Shown here in pieces: positions 41,222 through 49,373 of a stretch of DNA of 64,000 bases. Source of the DNA: an uncultured Gemmiger sp. (lineage in GTDB: Bacteria > Bacillota > Clostridia > Oscillospirales > Ruminococcaceae); NCBI GenBank assembly GCA_944386495.1, contig CALXBE010000008.1, positions 18,302-82,301 of the forward strand, written 5' to 3'. A program made the position numbers and the translations under genes. A model generated the notes under the pieces. That model searched no databases. It was not told where the DNA came from and saw only the letters and a list, made by a program, of their open reading frames with translations. Each line of letters starts with the position of its first letter. Within the stretch, counting starts at the first letter, position 1.

Positions 41222-42126
41222 AGTGGTCGTCTTTCAAATACCTGGTAGGGCAGGGGCTTCACAGCCTGCGGATGAACCGCCTGATGACCCTGGCTTCGGT
41301 AGGTGTGCTTTCGGTCTGTTTGATCCTTACCGGCGTGGCCTACCTGTTCAGCGCCAATGTGGACTCTGTGGTGGAGTACATTGGCCAGCAGAACGAGATG
41401 GTGGTTTACCTGGACCCGGACCTGTCTGAGGAAGAGATCTCTCAGGTGGACAGTGCAGTGCGGAGCGTTTCCGGCGTTACCTCCATCACCTATGTGTCCA
41501 AGGCGGATGTACTTACCACCTACAAGGGATATATGGAAGAATATGCAAGCCTTTGGGATGCCTTTGAGGATGACAACCCCTTCAAGGCAAACTACCGGGT
41601 AGTGGTAGAGGACCTGGAGCAGATGGAAGCTCTCAGCGCCCAGTTTGCTGCCATCCCCGGAGTGGTAAAGGTCAGCGCCCCTCTGGAACTGTCTGACATT
41701 TTCATCAGTGTGCAGCGGGTGGTCACCTATGCCGGGTATGCCCTGGTGGCAGTTCTGGCCCTGGTCAGCGTTGTGGTCATCAGCAACACCATCCGCCTTA
41801 CCCTTTTCGCCCGGCGGAAAGAAATCAACATTATGAAATATGTAGGAGCTACCAACGGCTTTATCCGGCTGCCCTTCTTTGTGGAAGGCGTAGCCAGCGG
41901 CCTGATCAGTGCAGCCATTGCTTCTGTGGTGGTGCTGGGCAGCTACTACGCACTGGAATATTATTCCTCCCAGCTCTTTACCGGAATGTGGGCTACCGTG
42001 GTGGATGCCAGTCTGGTTCCCCTGGCAGATGTGTGGTATTGGCTGGTGGCCGGCTTCTGTGCCTTTGCCTTTGTACTGGGCGGCCTGGGAACCGCAACCT
42101 CTATCCGGAAACATCTCAATGTGTAA
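41218..42126 (+). CDS. ftsX: Cell division protein FtsX
   Basis: A 302-residue membrane protein with four transmembrane helices: one near residues 22-45, a large extracellular loop of about 120 residues, then three at about 170-295. The loop would contact the secreted M23 partner encoded next. It overlaps ftsE by 4 bases and precedes the M23 gene by 9 bases. Confidence 0.93.
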   Translation: MKWSSFKYLVGQGLHSLRMNRLMTLASVGVLSVCLILTGVAYLFSANVDSVVEYIGQQNEMVVYLDPDLSEEEISQVDSAVRSVSGVTSITYVSKADVLTTYKGYMEEYASLWDAFEDDNPFKANYRVVVEDLEQMEALSAQFAAIPGVVKVSAPLELSDIFISVQRVVTYAGYALVAVLALVSVVVISNTIRLTLFARRKEINIMKYVGATNGFIRLPFFVEGVASGLISAAIASVVVLGSYYALEYYSSQLFTGMWATVVDASLVPLADVWYWLVAGFCAFAFVLGGLGTATSIRKHLNV

Positions 42127-42135
42127 GGAGGCTCC

Positions 42136-43338
42136 ATGAAACGAATTACTGCGAAAGGGCTGAGGGCAAAAGCGGCTCTTGCCCTGGCCTTGGTCATGCT
42201 GGGGACTGGTTTGAATTTTTACGCACCTGTTGCTGTAGCTACAGATGAAAAGCAGCAGCAGCTGGAAAATGAAAAGGCTCAGGCTCAGGAAAAGCTGGAC
42301 GAGATCAATGCCCAGATTGAAGCAAACAAGAACAATATCGCCAACGCTCAGGCCCAGCAGTCCGCTTTAAAAACCCAGTCTAATCTGATTGCCCAGCAAA
42401 TCAACATTCTGGTGGATCAGATCGCTGATACCCAGGCACAGATTTCGGAAAAGCAGGACCAGGTTGAACAGAAGCAGGCGGAGATCGACGCCCGCTGGGA
42501 AGATTTCAAGGATCGGATGGCGGCCATGCAGGAAATCAATGACCGGGGAGGAATTGCTATTCTTTCCCAGGCCACCAATCTGTATGAGCTGCTGACCTTC
42601 AACCAGACTCTTCAGGACATCAGCGAAAAGGATAACGAGATCCTGGCCGAGATGGACGCAGCCCGCAAAGCCCTGGAGGAGGAAAAGGCAGCCCTGGAAG
42701 AGCAGCAGGCCCGGCTGGAAGAGCAGCAGGCTCAGTTGGACAGCAAGAAAGGGGAACTGGCTCAGAATATCCAGCAGCTGGATAAGGACATTTCTGCAGA
42801 AGAGGCTGAAAAGGAAGCCAATGAACAGGCTGCCGCTGTGGCCCGGCAGAAGCTGAATGAAGCCGCCGAGGCTCTGGATGCTTATATCCGCAGCCAGAAT
42901 GACGGCTACGATGATGTGATTTTCAATACCAGCATGGGTTTTATCAGCCCCCTGCCCAGCTATAAATATGTCAGCTGCAATTATGGTGACGACGGACATA
43001 AGGGCGTGGACTGGGCTGCCCTGGGCGGCACCCCCATCTATGCCGCTGCTGACGGCGTAGTCACTATTTCTACCTACCATTACAGCTACGGCAACTATGT
43101 ACAGGTCTATCACGGTGCGGATACCGACGGAAACACCTTTGCCACCCTCTACGCTCACATGCAGTCCACTCCCGTGGTGGCGGTGGGCCAGCAGGTAAAG
43201 CAGGGCCAGCTCCTGGGATATGTGGGAAGCACCGGTAACTCTACCGGCAACCACCTCCACCTGGAACTCCGGGTCAACGGAAACCGCACCAATCCCATGA
43301 ACTACATTCCCAAACCCAGCGTGGTCAAATACTCCTGA
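42136..43338 (+). CDS. EnvC/CwlO-like secreted M23 peptidase with long coiled coil
   Basis: A 400-residue secreted protein: signal peptide to about residue 35, then about 215 residues of coiled coil very rich in Gln, Glu and Ala, then an M23/LytM domain. The zinc ligands and catalytic His are present (GHKGVDWAAL, LYAHMQS, NHLHLEL), so it should be an active endopeptidase rather than a degenerate activator like E. coli EnvC. The coiled coil is the expected contact with FtsX. The position directly after ftsEX supports ABC-powered control of wall cleavage. Confidence 0.92.
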   Translation: MKRITAKGLRAKAALALALVMLGTGLNFYAPVAVATDEKQQQLENEKAQAQEKLDEINAQIEANKNNIANAQAQQSALKTQSNLIAQQINILVDQIADTQAQISEKQDQVEQKQAEIDARWEDFKDRMAAMQEINDRGGIAILSQATNLYELLTFNQTLQDISEKDNEILAEMDAARKALEEEKAALEEQQARLEEQQAQLDSKKGELAQNIQQLDKDISAEEAEKEANEQAAAVARQKLNEAAEALDAYIRSQNDGYDDVIFNTSMGFISPLPSYKYVSCNYGDDGHKGVDWAALGGTPIYAAADGVVTISTYHYSYGNYVQVYHGADTDGNTFATLYAHMQSTPVVAVGQQVKQGQLLGYVGSTGNSTGNHLHLELRVNGNRTNPMNYIPKPSVVKYS

Positions 43339-43352
43339 GGAGGAAACCCAGC

Positions 43353-43448
43353 ATGAAAAAGATGACAGTACGGATTATCTGCGGAGCCATCTCCGCTATC
43401 ATGGCCATTACTCTGGTGGGCGGCGTTCTCATCCAGGTAATGGGGTAA
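43353..43448 (+). CDS. 31-residue single-helix membrane peptide in the ftsEX cluster
   Basis: The ORF starts MKKMTVRIICGAISAIMAIT and ends LVGGVLIQVMG: a basic N-terminus followed by one hydrophobic helix. GAGGAGGAAACC stands in front of the ATG. It lies 14 bases after the M23 gene and 16 bases before the S41 gene on the same strand, so it is inside the operon. It resembles DUF4044-type tiny membrane proteins of Firmicutes, but that is only an impression. A role in assembling the hydrolase complex is speculative. Confidence 0.7.
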   Translation: MKKMTVRIICGAISAIMAITLVGGVLIQVMG

Positions 43449-43464
43449 ATAAAGGAAGTACACC

Positions 43465-44760
43465 ATGAATAAAAAAATCTCTGTCAGTCTGGCGGTTACC
43501 CTGATTTTCATCGCCATGACTGTGACCTTCAGTGTGACCATGGTAGTGGCCATGCAGATGTTTGACAACACCATTACCTCTATCAGTGAGCGGGAGGCTA
43601 TGTTCTCCAACCTGTCCGAGATCAACACCTATGTTTCCTCGGCCGGTTACTATGATTATTCCTACGACACCGTTTATGACACGGTGGCTTCCGGTTACAT
43701 TCTTGGCATCTCCGACCGGTATGCCAAGTACTATACTGCCAAGGCATTTACCGAGTATCAGGATGTTCAGAACGGGACCCTGGTCGGCATCGGCCTTGAC
43801 CTGGTAAAGGACGGAGCCACCGGCTATGCCCGGGTCTTGAGGGTGTATCCGGATTCTCCTGCCTATGAGGCAGGTCTGGTGAAGAACTGCTATATTACTG
43901 CCATTACGGCAGCAGACGGCACCCGGTATGAGGTGAAAAATCTGGCAGATATAGATGCTGTTCAGAGCCGCCTGCGGGGTGGTGTGGGCACCACCGTCAC
44001 GGTGGACTACATCGGACCGGACGGCACCCAGACCACCAACCTGACCATTATCCACTACAACTATTCCACTCCCACCGTGGAGAGCCAGGCCATTGGTGTC
44101 TGCGGGTATATCAAGATCTATGAATTCCGGGACACCACCGCATCCGAGCTGGATATGGCCCTGGACAACCTGGAAGCCCAGGGAATCCAGACCCTGGTCA
44201 TTGACCTGCGGGACAACCAGGGAAGCGACCTGGACAGTGCCATGAACGCAGTGGACCGTCTGGTTGGCACCGGAACCCTGGCTGTGGCCGAGAGCAAATC
44301 CGGGGAGCAGACCGTGCTGTATAACAGCGATGACACCAAGTGCAACCTGCCCATGGTCTGCCTGGTCAACGGAAAAACTGCCTCCGGTGCGGAACTCTTT
44401 GCCAGCTGCGTCAAGCAGATGGAAGGCGGCAGCATTGTGGGCACCCGTACCAGCGGACAGGGGACCATCCAGGGCGAGCCTCAGCGTATGAGCAACGGCA
44501 GCGCCGTGGTGGTCACTGTAGCCAAGCTGCTGGTAAACGATGGTGCCGACGGATTTGTTACCTTTGACGGGGAGGGTCTTATGCCCGATACCGAGGCTGT
44601 GCTTTCTGTCACAGAGGAGCAGAGCTATTACGACCTGACGGTGGAGACCGACAGCCAGATCCAGCGGGCCGTTACTACCGCCTGTTCCATGGCTGGCTTG
44701 ACCAATACCACCGTTTCCGACCTGCTGGCGGCTTCCCGTCAGACAGAGGAAGAACAGTAA
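43465..44760 (+). CDS. S41/CtpA-family protease homologue lacking the catalytic lysine
   Basis: A 431-residue secreted or membrane-anchored protein: one N-terminal helix (about residues 7-31), a PDZ domain (about 105-195) and an S41 domain. The nucleophile Ser307 is kept (GKTASGAELFA). The residue 25 positions later, normally the general-base Lys in GKG, is Gln332 (RTSGQGTIQ). The Ser-Lys dyad therefore appears broken, and the protein may be a peptide-binding or regulatory pseudo-protease. Its place after ftsEX and the M23 gene suggests control of the hydrolase. Confidence 0.88.
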   Translation: MNKKISVSLAVTLIFIAMTVTFSVTMVVAMQMFDNTITSISEREAMFSNLSEINTYVSSAGYYDYSYDTVYDTVASGYILGISDRYAKYYTAKAFTEYQDVQNGTLVGIGLDLVKDGATGYARVLRVYPDSPAYEAGLVKNCYITAITAADGTRYEVKNLADIDAVQSRLRGGVGTTVTVDYIGPDGTQTTNLTIIHYNYSTPTVESQAIGVCGYIKIYEFRDTTASELDMALDNLEAQGIQTLVIDLRDNQGSDLDSAMNAVDRLVGTGTLAVAESKSGEQTVLYNSDDTKCNLPMVCLVNGKTASGAELFASCVKQMEGGSIVGTRTSGQGTIQGEPQRMSNGSAVVVTVAKLLVNDGADGFVTFDGEGLMPDTEAVLSVTEEQSYYDLTVETDSQIQRAVTTACSMAGLTNTTVSDLLAASRQTEEEQ

Positions 44761-44769
44761 GGAGGGGCC

Positions 44770-45618
44770 ATGCCCAACTTGACCGATCTTGCCACCCTGC
44801 GGGCGCTTTGCGAGAAATATGATTTTACCCTGTCCAAAGGGTTTGGACAAAATTTCATTGTGAATCCCGGGGTTTGTCCTAAAATTGTGGAAGCCAGCGG
44901 TATTGGCCCTGATATGGGAGCCCTGGAGATCGGCCCTGGTATGGGGGTGCTTACCAAGGAGCTGGCCAAGGCCGCCCGTAAGGTAGTGGCCATCGAAGTG
45001 GACCGGCGGCTGCCTCCTCTTCTTGAAGAGACCCTGGGGGAGTTCTCCAATGTGAAAATCGTGCTGGAGGATGTGCTCAAGCTGGACCTCCACCAGCTCC
45101 TGAAAGAGGAGTTTGGGGATATGCCGGTGGCAGTGGCAGCCAATCTGCCCTATTACATTACCAGCCCTATTCTAATGAAACTGCTGGAGGAACGGCTTCC
45201 CATTGAGAGTATTACGGTAATGGTCCAGAAAGAGGCTGCCCGCCGTATCTGTGCCGCTCCCGGAAGCCGGGAGGCAGGAGCCATCAGCTATGGAGTTGCC
45301 TATTATGCCCAGCCCCGGGTGCTGTTTGATGTTCAGCCCGGCAGCTTTTACCCTCCGCCCAAGGTCACCAGCAGCGTGATCCAGCTGACCCTTCATAAAA
45401 AACCTCCGGTGGAGACGGAGGATGAAGCAGGGCTGTTCCGGTTGATTCGGGCAGCTTTCAGCCAGCGGAGAAAGACCGCGGCCAACAGCATCTCTGCGGG
45501 AGCCGGGATTCCCAAAGCCCAGGTAGCAAAGGCGCTGGAAGAAGCAGCACTTCCTGCCTCGGTGCGTCCGGAGCAGCTTACCCTGGAAGACTTCTGCAGA
45601 CTGCAAAAATGTCTGTGA
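44770..45618 (+). CDS. ksgA: 16S rRNA dimethyladenosine transferase
   Basis: A 282-residue SAM-dependent methylase that dimethylates two adjacent adenosines near the 3' end of 16S rRNA. The SAM site is LEIGPGMGVLTKEL; the adenosine-binding NLPYYITSPI motif IV is intact, as are the start FGQNFIVNPG and the C-terminal helical domain. AGGAGG precedes the ATG, 9 bases after the S41 gene. It is the last gene of the ftsE cluster. Confidence 0.95.
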   Translation: MPNLTDLATLRALCEKYDFTLSKGFGQNFIVNPGVCPKIVEASGIGPDMGALEIGPGMGVLTKELAKAARKVVAIEVDRRLPPLLEETLGEFSNVKIVLEDVLKLDLHQLLKEEFGDMPVAVAANLPYYITSPILMKLLEERLPIESITVMVQKEAARRICAAPGSREAGAISYGVAYYAQPRVLFDVQPGSFYPPPKVTSSVIQLTLHKKPPVETEDEAGLFRLIRAAFSQRRKTAANSISAGAGIPKAQVAKALEEAALPASVRPEQLTLEDFCRLQKCL

Positions 45619-45635
45619 TATGCGATTAAAGAAAA

Positions 45636-45670
45636 TACCGCCCCTGGACCTGCAGGTTCCAGGGGCGGTA
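45636..45670 (+). terminator. Terminator after ksgA
   Basis: A perfect 12-bp stem (45636-45647 with 45659-45670) enclosing a self-complementary ACCTGCAGGT loop; a short T-run follows. Confidence 0.8.
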
Positions 45671-45680
45671 TTTAAGTTTA

Positions 45681-45717
45681 AAAACAAGAGCCGGGGCAGA
45701 AAACCTTCTGTCCCGGC
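45681..45717 (-). terminator. Terminator of tRNA-Thr
   Basis: On the minus strand a GCCGGGACAGAA/TTCTGCCCCGGC-type stem (45690-45717, one mismatch) is followed by a T-run. It starts 3 bases after the CCA end. Confidence 0.8.
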
Positions 45718-45719
45718 GC

Positions 45720-45795
45720 TGGAGCCAGTTGACGGACTCGAACCCCCGACCTGCTGATTACAAATCAGCTGCACTACCAACTGTGCTAAACTGGC
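45720..45795 (-). tRNA. tRNA-Thr (anticodon TGT)
   Basis: A 76-base cloverleaf on the minus strand. The acceptor stem GCCAGTT pairs with AACTGGC; the anticodon stem CTGAT/ATCAG holds loop TTGTA with anticodon TGT; the T-arm has GGTTCGAGTCC; CCA is encoded. It reads ACA. Confidence 0.95.
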
Positions 45796-45810
45796 TTGAT
45801 ACTGGCATTT

Positions 45811-45839
45811 ATCCTACCATACTCGGGGCATTCTGTCAA
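45811..45839 (-). promoter_or_regulatory. Promoter of tRNA-Thr
   Basis: On the minus strand consensus TTGACA (45834-45839), 17-base spacer, TAGGAT (45811-45816), 16 bases before the tRNA. Confidence 0.75.
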
Positions 45840-45955
45840 GGGAAGGAAAAGCGGAAGGGGAGAAGGGGTTCAAAAAAGAGGGTTTTCAGTAAAAACGACA
45901 GATTTTGCCAGAAAGGAAAAAATATTTTTGGCAGCCTAAATTGGCAAAACTATGG

Positions 45956-46122
45956 TATAATACCCTCAAAGTGGCTCAGTTTGCGCTTATTTCCCTGTTT
46001 CCTCTTAAAGGGGCAGGAAAAAGAAAAATTATGCTCCCTCATCTTTCAGATAGGGGGCATAATATCAGGGTGGCCGATGGGACTTTGGCAGACCCCTGAT
46101 TCCCGGGTGACCGGGGGAAAGG
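45956..46122 (+). promoter_or_regulatory. Structured leader of the transketolase operon
   Basis: A TATAAT at 45956-45961 starts a leader of about 170 bases. It has three successive hairpins: ATTATGCTCCCT with AGGGGGCATAAT (46028-46039 with 46052-46063), ATCAGGG with CCCTGAT (46064-46070 with 46094-46100), and CCCGG-GTGA-CCGGG just before the ribosome site. None has a T-run. Upstream, TTTTGCCA (45903-45910) and TGGCAAAA (45942-45949) form an inverted repeat around the -35 region, a possible operator. No known riboswitch is recognised. Confidence 0.5.
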
Positions 46123-46134
46123 AGAGTTATTGCA

Positions 46135-46956
46135 ATGGATATGGCAATGCAGCAACAGAAAGCAGTTCAGCTGCGGGCGGATATTGTCAAAATGTTGTAT
46201 TTGGCAAAGTCCGGCCATCCGGGCGGATCTCTTTCCAGCCTGGAAATGATGATGGCGCTCTATTACAATGTTATGAAGGTGGACCCCAAGAATCCCAAGT
46301 GGGAGGACCGGGACCGCTTTGTCCTGAGCAAAGGACATGCCTGCCCGGCGCTTTATGCGATTCTGGCAGACCTGGGATATTTCCCCCGGGAAGACCTCTG
46401 GCACCTGCGCCAGTATGGGGCTCAGCTCCAGGGTCACCCCGACTGCAAGTATACTCCCGGCATTGATGTGAACAGCGGAAGCCTGGGACAGGGTATCGCT
46501 ATCGCAGGGGGCATGGCTCTGGCTGCCAAGTACCTGAAGAAGGATTACCAGGTCTACACCATCATCGGTGATGGCGAGAGCCAGGAAGGTCTGGTCTGGG
46601 AGGCTGCCATGAGCGCCGCCCATTACAAGCTGGACAATTTCACTGTAATGCTGGATCATAACCACCTCCAGATCGACGGCGACAACGACCAGGTCATCAG
46701 CCTGGGCGATGTGATGAAGAAGTGGGAAGCCTTCGGCTTTACCTGCTACAAGGTGGAAGACGGCAACAACATTGAGGCTGTGGTGGAAGCCCTCCGCAAG
46801 CCTCACAATGGCAAGCCCAAATTTATCTGCTGTGAGACTGTGAAGGGTCACGGCGTATCTTATATGGAAAATCAGGCTGGCTGGCATGGAAAGGCTCCCA
46901 ATGAGGCCGAGTACCTGCAGGCTATGAAGGAACTGGGGGTGGAGATCGATGGCTGA
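46135..46956 (+). CDS. Transketolase, N-terminal subunit
   Basis: A 273-residue half-transketolase carrying the thiamine diphosphate pyrophosphate-binding domain: SGHPGGSLSS, SKGHACPALYA and the GDGESQEG...N metal motif region. Split transketolases are common in Clostridia. With the second subunit it moves two-carbon units in the non-oxidative pentose phosphate pathway, which supplies erythrose 4-phosphate for aroF. An AAGGAG site precedes the ATG. Confidence 0.94.
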   Translation: MDMAMQQQKAVQLRADIVKMLYLAKSGHPGGSLSSLEMMMALYYNVMKVDPKNPKWEDRDRFVLSKGHACPALYAILADLGYFPREDLWHLRQYGAQLQGHPDCKYTPGIDVNSGSLGQGIAIAGGMALAAKYLKKDYQVYTIIGDGESQEGLVWEAAMSAAHYKLDNFTVMLDHNHLQIDGDNDQVISLGDVMKKWEAFGFTCYKVEDGNNIEAVVEALRKPHNGKPKFICCETVKGHGVSYMENQAGWHGKAPNEAEYLQAMKELGVEIDG

Positions 46957-47884
46957 GAAACAGGCATCCCGTGTAGCTTACGGTGAAGAACTGGTGGCCC
47001 AGGGCCGTATCAATGAGAAAATCGTGGTCTGTGATGCAGACCTGTCTCAGTCCACCATGACCTGCAAGTTTGCCAAGGAATTCCCTGACCGGTTTTTCAA
47101 CTTTGGCATTGCAGAGGCCAACATGGTCTGCGCTGCAGCCGGTATGGCTCACAGCGGACTGATTCCCTTTGTATCTACCTTTGCTATCTTTGGTTCTGCC
47201 CGTGCCTACGAGCAGATTCGGAACAGCGTGGCCTATACCGGTATTCCGGTCAAGTTCGTGCTGACCCATGCAGGACTGTCCGTGGGTGAGGATGGCGGAA
47301 GCCACCAGACCATCGAGGACATTGCGCTTTTCCGCACCCTGCCCAATATGACCATCTTTGTGCCTGCCGATGCCATCGAGACCAAGAAGATGGTTCGTGC
47401 AGCCATTGACATTGATGGCCCCGTTTATATCCGTGCATCCCGGCCTGTTATGCCCTGTGTCACCGAAGAGGATACTCCCTTTGACCCCTACAAGGCAGCC
47501 GTGCTCCGTGAGGGCAGCGATATTGCCATCTTTACCTGCGGCCTGATCATTGATGAATCCCTCAAGGCTGCTGAGCGGCTGGCCCAGGAGGGAATCCAGG
47601 CCTGTGTGGTCAACTTCCACACCATCAAGCCTTTTGATAACGAGACTGCCGTGGAGATTGCCAACAAGTGCGGTGCAGTTATCACTGCCGAGGAACACAG
47701 CATCATCGGCGGCCTGGGCAGCGCTACCGCTGAGGCTTTGGCAGGGCATAGTTCCGCCAAGTTTGCCCGTGTAGGCATCCAGGACAAGTTTGGATGCAGC
47801 GGCACTCCCGCCCGGCTCTTCCATGAGTATGGCATTGATGCTGACGGTATTGTGGCCGCCTGCAAGAAACTGCTGGCAGAATAA
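46949..47884 (+). CDS. Transketolase, C-terminal subunit
   Basis: A 311-residue partner with the pyrimidine-binding domain: the catalytic Glu in GIAEANMVCAAAGMA, the FGSARAYEQIRNSVAY segment, the THAGLSVGEDGGSHQ loop and the C-terminal domain with EEHSIIGGLGSA. It overlaps the first subunit by 8 bases, implying coupled synthesis of a two-part enzyme. Confidence 0.94.
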   Translation: MAEKQASRVAYGEELVAQGRINEKIVVCDADLSQSTMTCKFAKEFPDRFFNFGIAEANMVCAAAGMAHSGLIPFVSTFAIFGSARAYEQIRNSVAYTGIPVKFVLTHAGLSVGEDGGSHQTIEDIALFRTLPNMTIFVPADAIETKKMVRAAIDIDGPVYIRASRPVMPCVTEEDTPFDPYKAAVLREGSDIAIFTCGLIIDESLKAAERLAQEGIQACVVNFHTIKPFDNETAVEIANKCGAVITAEEHSIIGGLGSATAEALAGHSSAKFARVGIQDKFGCSGTPARLFHEYGIDADGIVAACKKLLAE

Positions 47885-47898
47885 GCGAAAAATAACGC

Positions 47899-47933
47899 CA
47901 TCCCGCTCTTTCGGGAGCGGGATGAATTTTTTT
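47899..47933 (+). terminator. Terminator of the transketolase operon
   Basis: CATCCCGCTC (47899-47908) pairs perfectly with GAGCGGGATG (47915-47924), 6-base loop, then a T-run to 47933. Confidence 0.92.
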
Positions 47934-47954
47934 GAAGAAATTTTGAAAAAAGGC

Positions 47955-47983
47955 TTGCATTTTATAAGATGTCTTGCTATAAT
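47955..47983 (+). promoter_or_regulatory. Promoter of tRNA-Tyr
   Basis: TTGCAT (47955-47960), 17-base spacer, consensus TATAAT (47978-47983), 32 bases before the tRNA. Confidence 0.8.
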
Positions 47984-48015
47984 AATTAAGCGCTCTTGAG
48001 TGAGCCAAACAGCAT

Positions 48016-48100
48016 GGGGGTGTTCCCGAGTGGCCAATGGGGACAGACTGTAAATCTGCTGCTTTATGCTTCGGTGGTTCGAATCCACCCGCCCCCACCA
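48016..48100 (+). tRNA. tRNA-Tyr (anticodon GTA)
   Basis: An 85-base class II tRNA with long variable arm. The acceptor GGGGGTG pairs with CGCCCCC; the anticodon stem CAGA/TCTG holds CTGTAAA with anticodon GTA; the T-arm is GGTTCGAATCC; CCA is encoded. Confidence 0.95.
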
Positions 48101-48105
48101 AAATG

Positions 48106-48142
48106 AAGACTTCGCCGTATCCCGGCGGAGTCTTTATTTTTT
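48106..48142 (+). terminator. Terminator after tRNA-Tyr
   Basis: AAGACTTCGCCG (48106-48117) pairs with CGGCGGAGTCTT (48123-48134, one wobble), then a T-run. From 48143 to 48343 I see no gene; short frames there lack ribosome sites. Confidence 0.88.
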
Positions 48143-48343
48143 TGTTGAACCGGAAAGAAGAGAACAGCGTGGTCCGTCCCACAGGATGGGCAGAAGAATC
48201 CTGCAGGCGGTTTTTATGAGCACCGTCCCTAAACCATCTATCCTGTCCAAAACCACAATATAGAAAGAGCATAATCCCAGCCGGAGAAAAAGGATTTTCC
48301 CGTAAGTTGTTTTTTCCGTCAGGCAGGAAAAGAACCTTAAAAT

Positions 48344-48383
48344 AAAAACTCCCCAAGTTTCATTCAGAACTTGGGAAGTTTTT
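48344..48383 (-). terminator. Terminator of the PAP2 gene
   Basis: AAAAACTCCCCAAGTT (48344-48359) pairs with AACTTGGGAAGTTTTT (48368-48383), one mismatch, with T-rich flank on the minus strand, 17 bases past the stop. Confidence 0.85.
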
Positions 48384-48399
48384 GTCTTTATGAAAATAG

Positions 48400-49092
48400 T
48401 CAGGAAACCAATTCTTTTTTCTTCTGATAGCTGGGGTAGGGAATGACCCGCCCCTGAAGCCGGGTGGCGACCCGATCCAAAAGAAGGGCCAGGAGAATTC
48501 CCATCACCACATCGATAACGCTGTGCTGTTTCAGGAGCATGGTGGAGCAGACAATGGAGACACAGAGCAGGACCGCTGCGGGCCGCATCCAGCGCCGTTG
48601 AGGAACTTTGAAGCAGTCGCACCGCAGATAGGCCAGGAGCAGGGTCACGGAGTTAAGAACATGGATGGAGGGACAAACATTGGAGGGCGTGTCCGTTCTG
48701 TACAGCGCCTGAACAGCCCGGGCAAAGATGTCGGTCCCGGGTATGTAGACGGGCCGGAGAGCCAGAATGCTGGGGAAGAGCAGGTAAACCAGCAGAGAAA
48801 TGGTCATCCCGGCAAACAGGGGAAGACACAACCTCCAGAAGTCCCGGCGGGTTCCCTTCAAGAGAAGGAAAAAGAGGGTGAAGGGAATCCAGGCAAACCA
48901 GATTGCATACGGGATGATGGCATATTTGCAGAATGGGATCAAATGGTCCAGACGGCACCGTACCAGAATGTAGGAGACAGGGGTGCTCTTTTCCAGCAGG
49001 GAAAAACAGGATAGATAAAAGACCGTATAAAAGGCCATGAACCAAACAGGATGCCTTAAACACCAATTTGGCAGCAAATTTTCTCTTTTCAT
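48400..49092 (-). CDS. PAP2-superfamily membrane phosphatase
   Basis: A 230-residue protein with five or six transmembrane helices. PAP2 motif 2 is PSIHV and motif 3 is KQHSVIDV, with catalytic His residues in both; motif 1 (KxxxxxxRP) is not evident in canonical form. Members dephosphorylate undecaprenyl pyrophosphate, phosphatidic acid or phosphatidylglycerophosphate; the substrate here is unknown. GAGGAG precedes the ATG. It is monocistronic with its own promoter and terminator. Confidence 0.85.
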   Translation of the reverse strand: MKRENLLPNWCLRHPVWFMAFYTVFYLSCFSLLEKSTPVSYILVRCRLDHLIPFCKYAIIPYAIWFAWIPFTLFFLLLKGTRRDFWRLCLPLFAGMTISLLVYLLFPSILALRPVYIPGTDIFARAVQALYRTDTPSNVCPSIHVLNSVTLLLAYLRCDCFKVPQRRWMRPAAVLLCVSIVCSTMLLKQHSVIDVVMGILLALLLDRVATRLQGRVIPYPSYQKKKELVS

Positions 49093-49172
49093 AAAAAACT
49101 CCTCAGCAAGGGTGAAGGGACGGATGGTCCGTTTGGGTGACCGCTATCGACCCGCCAACAAGATTTTACCCT

Positions 49173-49201
49173 AGCATAGCAAGGTCTTTGAGGCCTGTCA
49201 A
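49173..49201 (-). promoter_or_regulatory. Promoter of the PAP2 gene
   Basis: On the minus strand consensus TTGACA (49196-49201), 17-base spacer, TATGCT (49173-49178). Confidence 0.75.
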
Positions 49202-49305
49202 TAAAGGAAACCCAGTATTTAGGAATGATAAGGAATAATTAAGAAAAAGCAAAGATTCCTTTGAAAATATCGCAAACATTTTGTGAATTTTGCAGGGTGG
49301 ACAGA

Positions 49306-49357
49306 TTGACAAAAGTGTACTACAGGCTGTAGAATATAAGTGTACTACAAACTGTAG
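49306..49357 (+). promoter_or_regulatory. blaI-blaR1 promoter with two BlaI operator dyads
   Basis: Consensus TTGACA (49306-49311) and TAGAAT (49330-49335) at 18-base spacing. Two 13-base dyads, CTACAGGCTGTAG (49320-49332) and CTACAAACTGTAG (49345-49357), start 25 bases apart: one in the spacer and one at the start site. They match the TACA/TGTA half-sites of BlaI/MecI/CopY repressors. Confidence 0.88.
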
Positions 49358-49373
49358 AACGGAGGCGGCAGAG

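Noticed and set aside
46028-46063. Hairpin before transketolase as a terminator
   Set aside because: The stem is strong but no T-run follows, so it is listed as leader structure instead.
48143-48343. Possible small genes after tRNA-Tyr
   Set aside because: Short frames on either strand lack ribosome sites and convincing composition.
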